DNA of 64,000 nucleotides, taken from Siphonodentalium dalli. Its lineage: Eukaryota > Mollusca > Scaphopoda > Gadilida > Siphonodentaliidae. Shown here piece by piece: positions 57,801 to 64,000 of the stretch; the stretch's first letter is position 1; each line of letters starts with the position of its first letter. The position numbers and the translations under genes were made by a program. The notes beneath the pieces are model-generated. The model had not been told where the DNA came from. It saw only the letters and a program-made list of their open reading frames with translations, and did not search any database. The stretch lies in the NCBI GenBank assembly GCA_032622095.1, contig CP136064.1, positions 52,334,073 through 52,398,072 on the forward strand, written 5' to 3'.

Positions 57801-60800
57801 TATGGGAGGTCATCTTTTATTTTTAATATTCCTCTGATAGCGAGTGTGGTTGTCACATTTGTCGCACAAAATGACACCTACAACCTGTCGGGGTCGGAAA
57901 AAAACTTTTCGGGCCCTATATGTGCAATTTTTTTTCAGACCCCCCCCCCCCCCCCCCCTACTACAACTGCGCATTTGTTGTTTTATTCTTGGTTACGATG
58001 CTCAGAGGTACCTTTTGAGTTGAGGGACTGTTGAGTTTTGTGTCTAATATTTCGCAAATTAAAAGATATGTTAATGACAGAACTACTGTTTCATATGACT
58101 AATGTAATGAAGTGAATGTAATGAAATGTCATACTACATACCACATTACCAATGGAGACGTATGTCATACTACATACCACATTACCAATGGAGACGTATG
58201 TCATACTACATACCACATTACCAATGGAGACGTATGTCATACTACATACCACATTACCAATGGAGACGTATGTCATACTACATACCACATTACCAATGGA
58301 GACGTATGTCATACTACATACCACATTACCAATGGAGACGTATGTCATACTACATACCACATTACCATTGGTGACGTATGTCATACTACATACCACATTA
58401 CCAATGGAGACGTATGTCATACTACATACCACATTACCAATGGAGACGTATGTCATACTACATACCACATTACCAATGGAGACGTATGTCATACTACATA
58501 CCACATTACCAATGGAGACGTATGTCATACTACATACCACATTACCAGTGGAGACGTATGTCATACTACATACCACATTACCAATGGAGACGTATGTCAT
58601 ACTACATTACCAATGGAGACGTATGTCATACTACATACCACATTACCAATGGAGACGTATGTCATACTACATACCACATTACCAATGGAGACGTATGTCA
58701 TACTACATACCACATTACCAATGGAGACGTATGTCATACTACATACCACATTACCAATGGAGACGTATGTCATACTACATAACACATTACCAATGGAGAC
58801 GTATGTCATACTACATTACCAATGGAGACGTATGTCATACTACATACCACATTACCAATGGAGACGTATGTCATACTACATACCACATTACCAATGGAGA
58901 CGTTAGTAGTCTTGTTTTCCCGTATGTGTTGTTCACGAAGTGTTATAAATTTGAGACATGACAAAGCTCATCTGATTTTTTTTTGTATTTACTTGACCGC
59001 CATATTTTGGTCTCCGTCATCACGCAAACAAAATAAATCGCCATTTAATAATGGAAACACACAATTCGTATGTGTGTTCTACATTAAATGAAACAAAATA
59101 CTGCGCTTTATGCTATCATTCGTGCTTCCAATCCCAGCGATAACTTTTTTTTCGAATTTTATGACATTGGGCGGAGGGATACATTTGTACCTATTATTTT
59201 ACCAATTGATAGGATGTATTAATGGTGAAACTTATGTTTTATATTAATGTTATTCTATGTAGCCATTACAACAATATACATTTTACCACTGGGGACGTTT
59301 CTTTTCTGGATTTTGCATATGTACCTTCACTGAGTCTTAAAATTAAAACTGACCGCCATATTGGACGTCATATTGGATTTTGTTGCTCTTCTAATAATGA
59401 ATATGGATCGAAATTCGCATTCTACACCTGTTATGTGTGTCTTCTACATTAAATAAAAGCATATACTACGCATTATTTTATCATTCTTGGATTCAATCGC
59501 ATGCGATGGCTATATGTTCGAATTTTATTACATTTGGGGGTGGGGGGTACATTTTTGCCTATTATTTCAATATTTTAGGGACAGGATACTACAGTTAATA
59601 CACCCCCGTAGCAAATACTCCACTCTTTCCAAACATATATGATCAGATTCGCTAGGTCCAGCGTGCTCGTTTTGTACAGAGTTGAGGTGCGACAGTTTCC
59701 CTGTATCGTCATGATTTTTTGAACGCAGAACGTTACATTCTCTACCATAACGTCGCGAAATCTCAAAGAAACCAGAAAACATAAGCAAGTTCGGATCTAG
59801 TATCACCGTGCATGTGCTCCATCGTAACAAAGAGATCGTTCTGGGTTTTTTTGTTGTTTTTTTTGTGATTTGGTTATCTTTAAACCAATTGTTTATTTCT
59901 GGTCAACCACTGAAAATAGCCTCATTTTTCGGTAGGATAGCATAACAAATAGTCTTACTACACAAATTCCGGCAAGGCCAAGAATCATTTTCATAAATGA
60001 TATAGATTTACCTTCCAGAAAAAAATTGTTCTGACGAGGGTAGGGGTATCCGACCACTTTTTGGCATTTGGCCGATCCACTACAGGGGTATGAATGTTTG
60101 AAGCATATAACATCGTGCTCGCTTTTAATTGTTACATCCTGTTCCGGTTCTGGGGATCAAAATTTGTCGTAATTACTCTGAATATTTTAAAGTTAAATGG
60201 ATATTATATACCACAGAAAGACTTATTCAGGTCAAAGGATTTAGATTTTTCCGATTTTACTTCAGATTAACCAAGATATATGACGTACATCTGACGCGTT
60301 CGATACCCTTGTCACCGACAACGCAGAAAGAGCAAAATTTGAAGCCGCTGATATTTCACGCATCGCACAAAATGCTCGCGACGCCAGGAATGCAGAGCAA
60401 GGACATTTTAAGGGCCCACTTAATTTTCGAGTCAGCGATTATTTTGTTATAGTGACTTGATATACGGTCATAAAACATTATTAAAATACTATAATTCATC
60501 ACCATTTGAAACATCTGCGTCTCAGAAGATGCCCATAGTAAAATAAAAAAACAGCTGAAATCATAAAAAGATTCCCCCCATTTTGGCTCCCAGATTGCAA
60601 CAGAATTCAACCTAATTTCAATGGAAGGGGAATAACTATATCTTTAAGATATAGAGTTATTTCCCCTCCATTGAAAATAATACACTTTTTACTACAATCT
60701 GGTTTAAATGTGATCTGGGGGGGGGTTCGAAAATTAAGTGGGCCTTTAAGTTCACTCCTGTGTGTTTGAATGTATATGTACCTGCGTCTATATCGGCTAT

Positions 60801-60937
60801 CGACAGTGAATCCACAGTACCATTAGCTTCAAGCGACAGATAATAAAGACCGCAAGTGGACCCCAGAGTGGATGGAACCGCATACCATATCAGCGTAGCC
60901 AGGACGAAACCGAGCACTCCCTGGAGAGGTTTGGCGG
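51155..60937 (-). CDS. DUR3-like urea/sodium:solute symporter, 3' four exons
   Basis: Four exons, read right to left (60937-60782, 55131-54966, 52817-52417, 51813-51155), join in phase into 459 residues plus stop. The sequence follows the DUR3 branch of the SSS family (sodium- or proton-coupled urea transporters): WYAVPSTLGSTCGLYYLSLE, then DIDAG, TPLVAQYLLGSTGSLMVLTA, ALMSTGSGEVMGIASIVVYD, a Cys-rich loop, further membrane helices and a hydrophilic C-terminus. DUR3 proteins are usually 650-700 aa, so roughly the first third lies beyond position 64000. In aquatic molluscs DUR3-like proteins move urea across epithelia; that role is inferred. The intron between the first two exons (5.7 kb) holds two palindromic MITEs, a 36-bp minisatellite and a foldback. 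Confidence 0.85.
52417..52817 (-). CDS. Transporter exon with Cys-rich cytosolic loop
   Basis: The acceptor (cttccatttcag on -) ends at 52818 and the donor is G|GTAAAT below 52417. It encodes KVDFRHCIFCDKPKHF, then CSCKSPRECIACED and FTCEIHGDFRSYQLKLLG, followed by helices (WCILWITILIIPYGMLLF and IVPLAPAVVLVLTW). The loop has C-x2-C, C-x-C, C-x2-C and C-x2-H spacing, suggesting a zinc site. Similar loops occur in other invertebrate DUR3-like proteins (from memory, unchecked). Confidence 0.85.
53511..53927. mobile_element. Palindromic MITE, ~417 bp
   Basis: gggggaggtcaagtga at the left is mirrored by tcacttgacctccctc at the right. The arms of about 140 bp include tatttatctggcgggtccgc and its complement and aagttacacagagttgcaca and its complement. 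The AT-rich loop is 53653-53788. Confidence 0.85.
54966..55131 (-). CDS. Transporter exon with STGSGEVMGIASIVVYD motif
   Basis: The acceptor (aatattgcag on -) ends at 55132 and the donor is TTCAA|GTAAGT below 54966. It encodes RITPLVAQYLLGSTG, then a long helix with ALMSTGSGEVMGIASIVVYD and IIQIYFIPFK. The Ser-Thr-Gly-Ser-Gly-Glu segment lies in the part of the SSS fold that lines the sodium site. Phase joins exactly to exons 60782-60937 and 52417-52817. Confidence 0.85.
55451..55610. mobile_element. 160-bp palindromic MITE, copy 2
   Basis: Same termini, arms and length as 24934-25093. The right arm has an A-run in place of caag. Confidence 0.9.
56294..56453. mobile_element. 160-bp palindromic MITE, copy 3
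   Basis: Same element as 24934-25093. It probably arose with the segmental duplication rather than by independent insertion. Confidence 0.9.
56860..58110. other. Transporter intron segment
   Basis: No gene or clear repeat apart from a C-run at 57941-57957. The - strand frame at 57267-57458 is hydrophobic but does not fit the transporter between flanking exons that already join in phase. Confidence 0.45.
58126..58902 (+). repeat. 36-bp minisatellite, ~21 units
   Basis: Unit catactacataccacattacc + aatggagacgtatgt. Most units are exact; two lack the 12-bp catactacatac stretch and become 24 bp. Because 36 and 24 are multiples of 3, frames stay open on both strands (up to 269 codons on +, 169 on -). 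The array is inside the transporter intron. Confidence 0.95.
58903..60034. other. Transporter intron segment
   Basis: No convincing gene. Near 59270-59340 a diverged echo of the minisatellite unit (accactggggacgtttc) suggests older sequence of the same origin. Overlapping - strand frames at 59567-59830 are unrecognised. Confidence 0.4.
60035..60090 (-). repeat. Terminus of the 3728-9648 foldback family
   Basis: gggtaggggtatccgaccac, tttttggcatttggccg and a following cactac recall the inverse of 3728-3775. Only this end is seen here. Confidence 0.55.
60406..60750. mobile_element. Foldback MITE, 345 bp, next to a transporter exon
   Basis: ttttaagggcccacttaatt and its mirror aattaagtgggcctttaa form the ends. 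An inner palindrome at 60616-60676 (tcaatgga-ggggaataact and its inverse around tctttaaga) adds a second hairpin. The right end stops 31 bp from the splice donor of exon 60782-60937. Confidence 0.8.
60782..60937 (-). CDS. Transporter exon with IWYAVPSTLGSTCGL motif
   Basis: The acceptor (tttgttttccag on -) ends at 60938 and the donor is GACGCAG|GTACAT below 60782. The 52 codons begin AKPLQGVLGFVLATLIWYAV and end SIADIDA-G, matching the DUR3 segment between the WQRA helix and the sodium-site helix. The open frame extends upstream on - to 61175, but that part lacks similarity and precedes the acceptor, so it is excluded. Confidence 0.85.
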
Positions 60938-61544
60938 CTGGAAAACAAAGATAGTTCAGTACTGGAATGGAATTGTTGAATTTCATTACGCAGACAAAAC
61001 TCGCCAGTGTCATTAACTGAAAACTCTGGAACTTATAGTTTTTGTCTCCTTTTAAACTCCAACAATGTGACAGTCCTGCAAACATTTCGATTATATAAGA
61101 CGAACGTCCACTTAACGAGTTCACCGCTCCCAAATCAAACCATTCCAATCCCATTAAACCGTTAAGATATAGCATGAACCGTCCATATTCCTGATATATA
61201 AACGTTTGGAAACACGTACCAACAGTATCAGAATAAACGCCATAGTTTTATTACATATATAGTGTGTTACATGTACAGGTTGTTATCTCTATATCTCATA
61301 CCATGATGAATGAGAATAAACGAATTTTAATTTGAATGTGTTAACCGAACTCAGTCCAATGAGTATTTAACATGCCCAGAGGAGATCTGAGATTGCCCCC
61401 TACCCCAACCCACATGAATCCTAAATACCAGTTAACAGAGAGGGGTGAATCATGCGCATCAAATACAAGCCACGGTTATTTCACACTATAAATATAATGT
61501 TCACTAATTTTCTGGCTGAAGTAATGTCCATAACTTCAACCCAT
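60938..61544. other. Transporter upstream intron (partial)
   Basis: No further exon of the transporter could be found before the satellite. The next exon 5' must lie beyond 64000. Confidence 0.45.
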
Positions 61545-64000
61545 CAAAATGTATGAGACTGAATTACATCAACCCATCAAGATGTATGAGACTGAATTAC
61601 ATCAGCAACTCATCAATATGTATGAGACTGAATTACATCAACTCATCAAGATGTACGAGACTGAATTACATCAACAACTCATCAAGATGTACGAGACTGA
61701 ATTACATCAAGATATATGAGACTGAATTACATCAACAACTCATCAAGATGTACGAGACTGAATTACATCAACAACTCATCAAGATGTACGAGACTGAATT
61801 ACATCAACAACTCATCAAGATGTATGAGACTGAATTACATCAACCCATCAAGATGTATGAGACTGAATTACATCAACAACTCATCAAGATGTATGAGACT
61901 GAATTACATCAACAACTCATCAATATGTATGAGACTGAATTACATCAACAACTCATCAATATGTATGAGACTGAATTACTTCAACAACTCATCAATATGT
62001 ATGAGACTGAATTACATCAACAACTCATCAAGATGTATGAGACTGAATTACATCAACAACTCATCAAGATGTATGAGACTGAATTACATCAACAACTCAT
62101 CAAGATGTATGAGACTGAATTACAACAACTCATCAAGATGTACGAGACTGAATTACATCAACAATTCATCAAGATGTACGAGACTGAATTACATCAACAA
62201 CCCATCAAGATGTACGAGACTGAATTACATCAACAACTCATCAAGATGTACGAGACTGAATTACATCAACAACTCATCAATATGTATGAGACTGAATTAC
62301 ATCAACTCATCAAGATGTATGAGACTGAATTACATCAACAACTCATCAAGATGTATGAGACTGAATTACAACAACAACTCATCAATATGTATGAGACTGA
62401 ATTACATCAACAACTCATCAAGATGTATGAGACTGAATTACAACAACTCATCAAGATGTATGAGACTGAATTACAACAACTCATCAAGATGTATGAGACT
62501 GAATTACATCAACAACTCATCAAGATGTACGAGACTGAATTACACCAACAACTCATATAGATGTATGAGACTGAATTACATCAACAACTCATCAATATGT
62601 ATGAGACTGAATTACATCAACTCATCAAGATGTATGAGACTGAATTACATCAACTCATCAAGATGTATGAGACTGAATTACATCAACACATCAAGATGTA
62701 TGAGACTGAATTACATCAACTCATCAAGATGTATGAGACTGAATTACATCAACAACTCATCAAGATGTATGAGACTGAATTACATCAACAACTCATCAAG
62801 ATGTATGAGACTGAATTACATCAACAACTCATCAAGATGTATGAGACTGAATTACATCAACAACTCATCAAGATGTATGAGACTGAATTACATCAATAAC
62901 TCATCAATATGTATGAGACTGAATTACAACAACTCATCAAGATGTATGAGACTGAATTACATCAACAACTCAGCAATATGTATGAGACTGAATTACATCA
63001 ACTCATCAAGATGTATGAGACTGAATTACATCAAGATGTATGAGACTGAATTACATCAACAACTCATCAAGATGTACGAGACTGAATTACATCAACAACT
63101 CATCAAGAGGTACGAGACTGAATTACATCAACAACTCATCAATATGTATGAGACTGAATTACATCAACAACTCATCAATATGTATGAGACTGAATTACAT
63201 CAACAACTCATCAAGATGTATGAGACTGAATTACATCAACAACTCATCAAGATGTACGAGACTGAATTACATCAACAACTCATCAAGATGTATGAGACTG
63301 AATTACATCAACAACTCATCAAGATGTATGAGACTGAATTACATCAACAACTCATCAAGATGTATGAGACTGAATTACATCAACAACTCATCAAGATGTA
63401 TGAGACTGAATTACAACAACAACTCATCAATATGTATGAGACTGAATTACATCAACAACTCATCAAGATGTATGAGACTGAATTACATCAACAACTCATC
63501 AAGATGTATGAGACTGAATTACAACAACTCATCAAGATGTATGAGACTGAATTACATCAACAACTCATCAAGATGTACGAGACCGAATTACACCAACAAC
63601 TCATATAGATGTATGAGACTGAATTACATCAACAACTCATCAAGATGTATGAGACTGAATTACATCAACTCATCAAGATGTATGAGACTGAATTACATCA
63701 ACTCATCAAGATGTATGAGACTGAATTACATCAACACATCAAGATGTATGAGACTGAATTACATCAACTCATCAAGATGTATGAGACTGAATTACATCAA
63801 CAACTCATCAAGATGTATGAGACTGAATTACATCAACTCATCAAGATGTATGAGACTGAATTACATCAACAACTCATCAAGATGTATGAGACTGAATTAC
63901 ATCAACAACTCATCAAGATGTATGAGACTGAATTACATCAACAACTCATCAAGATGTATGAGACTGAATTACATCAACAACTCATCAAGATGTATGAGAC
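61545..64000 (+). repeat. 36-bp satellite (aactcatcaagatgtatgag...), open at window end
   Basis: Unit aactcatcaagatgtatgag + actgaattacatcaac, with 33-, 30- and shorter variants, almost all changes being multiples of 3 bp. Around 65 or more units are present and the array continues past 64000. A longer period of about 1046-1048 bp is visible: the rare variants caccaacaactcatatag (62543, 63591) and catcaacacatcaag (about 62683, 63729) recur at that distance. Two + frames stay open for up to 630 codons, encoding MYETELHQQLIK or MRLNYINNSSRC type repeats. Confidence 0.95.

Noticed and set aside
58112-58961. Long overlapping frames on both strands (264, 269 and 169 codons)
   Set aside because: They arise because the minisatellite unit is 36 bp and contains no stop in those frames; no start context, splice signal or family similarity.
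60938-61175. Upstream extension of the transporter exon frame
   Set aside because: No similarity before the tttccag acceptor; the coding similarity begins exactly at the splice site.
61553-63608. 630- and 335-codon frames of a 12-residue repeat
   Set aside because: Satellite by-product in two frames at once; kept only as a question in the findings.
1-64000. tRNA, rRNA or snRNA genes
   Set aside because: Scanned by eye for tRNA A/B boxes and rRNA-like conserved blocks; none convincing, though a covariance-model search would be the proper test.

Overview
This is an AT-rich, intron-rich, repeat-dense stretch of animal nuclear DNA. Bacterial gene spacing, ribosome binding sites and operons are absent. 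The repeats point to an invertebrate, most likely a mollusc or another lophotrochozoan: dispersed 'aaaaagggcaataactc'-type repeats, Helitron 3' ends, many small foldback transposons and a Ty3/gypsy element. The species cannot be named from sequence alone. All exon boundaries below were derived by eye from splice consensus, codon phase and protein-family resemblance.

Two host genes are supported. (1) On the + strand, 11805-33335 encodes an interleukin-1-receptor-like protein in seven coding exons. It has a signal peptide, two immunoglobulin domains, one membrane span, a cytoplasmic TIR domain and a 103-residue tail. All six junctions keep phase and the spliced length is 1653 nt (550 aa plus stop). 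This is an innate-immune-type receptor. (2) On the - strand, 60937 down to 51155 holds the last four exons (459 aa) of a DUR3-like urea/sodium:solute symporter. Its 5' exons lie beyond the right edge. The two genes converge, with the LTR retrotransposon between them.

Region by region: 1-11.75 kb is gene-free repeats, including a 5.9-kb foldback element (3728-9648) with kilobase inverted arms around a degenerate ~200-bp satellite. 11.8-33.3 kb is the receptor gene, whose introns carry MITEs, minisatellites and Helitron ends. 33.3-38.0 kb is sparse intergenic DNA. 38.04-47.37 kb is a decayed Ty3/gypsy retrotransposon with two LTRs, an extra SGNH-hydrolase-like ORF ahead of gag, then gag, protease, RT, RNase H and a deleted integrase. 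A 2026-bp DNA transposon with a clean 8-bp target duplication sits inside its leader. 47.4-51.1 kb is mostly featureless. 51.1-60.9 kb is the transporter gene. 61.5-64.0 kb is a 36-bp satellite running off the end.

The most interesting observations are: a minisatellite that grew out of the 3' end and splice donor of the TIR exon, copying a GTGAGT donor about a dozen times; the SGNH-like ORF in the gypsy element; and the nested 2-kb transposon, which carries both a T-shaped three-way-junction palindrome and the start of a Pif1-type helicase reading frame.
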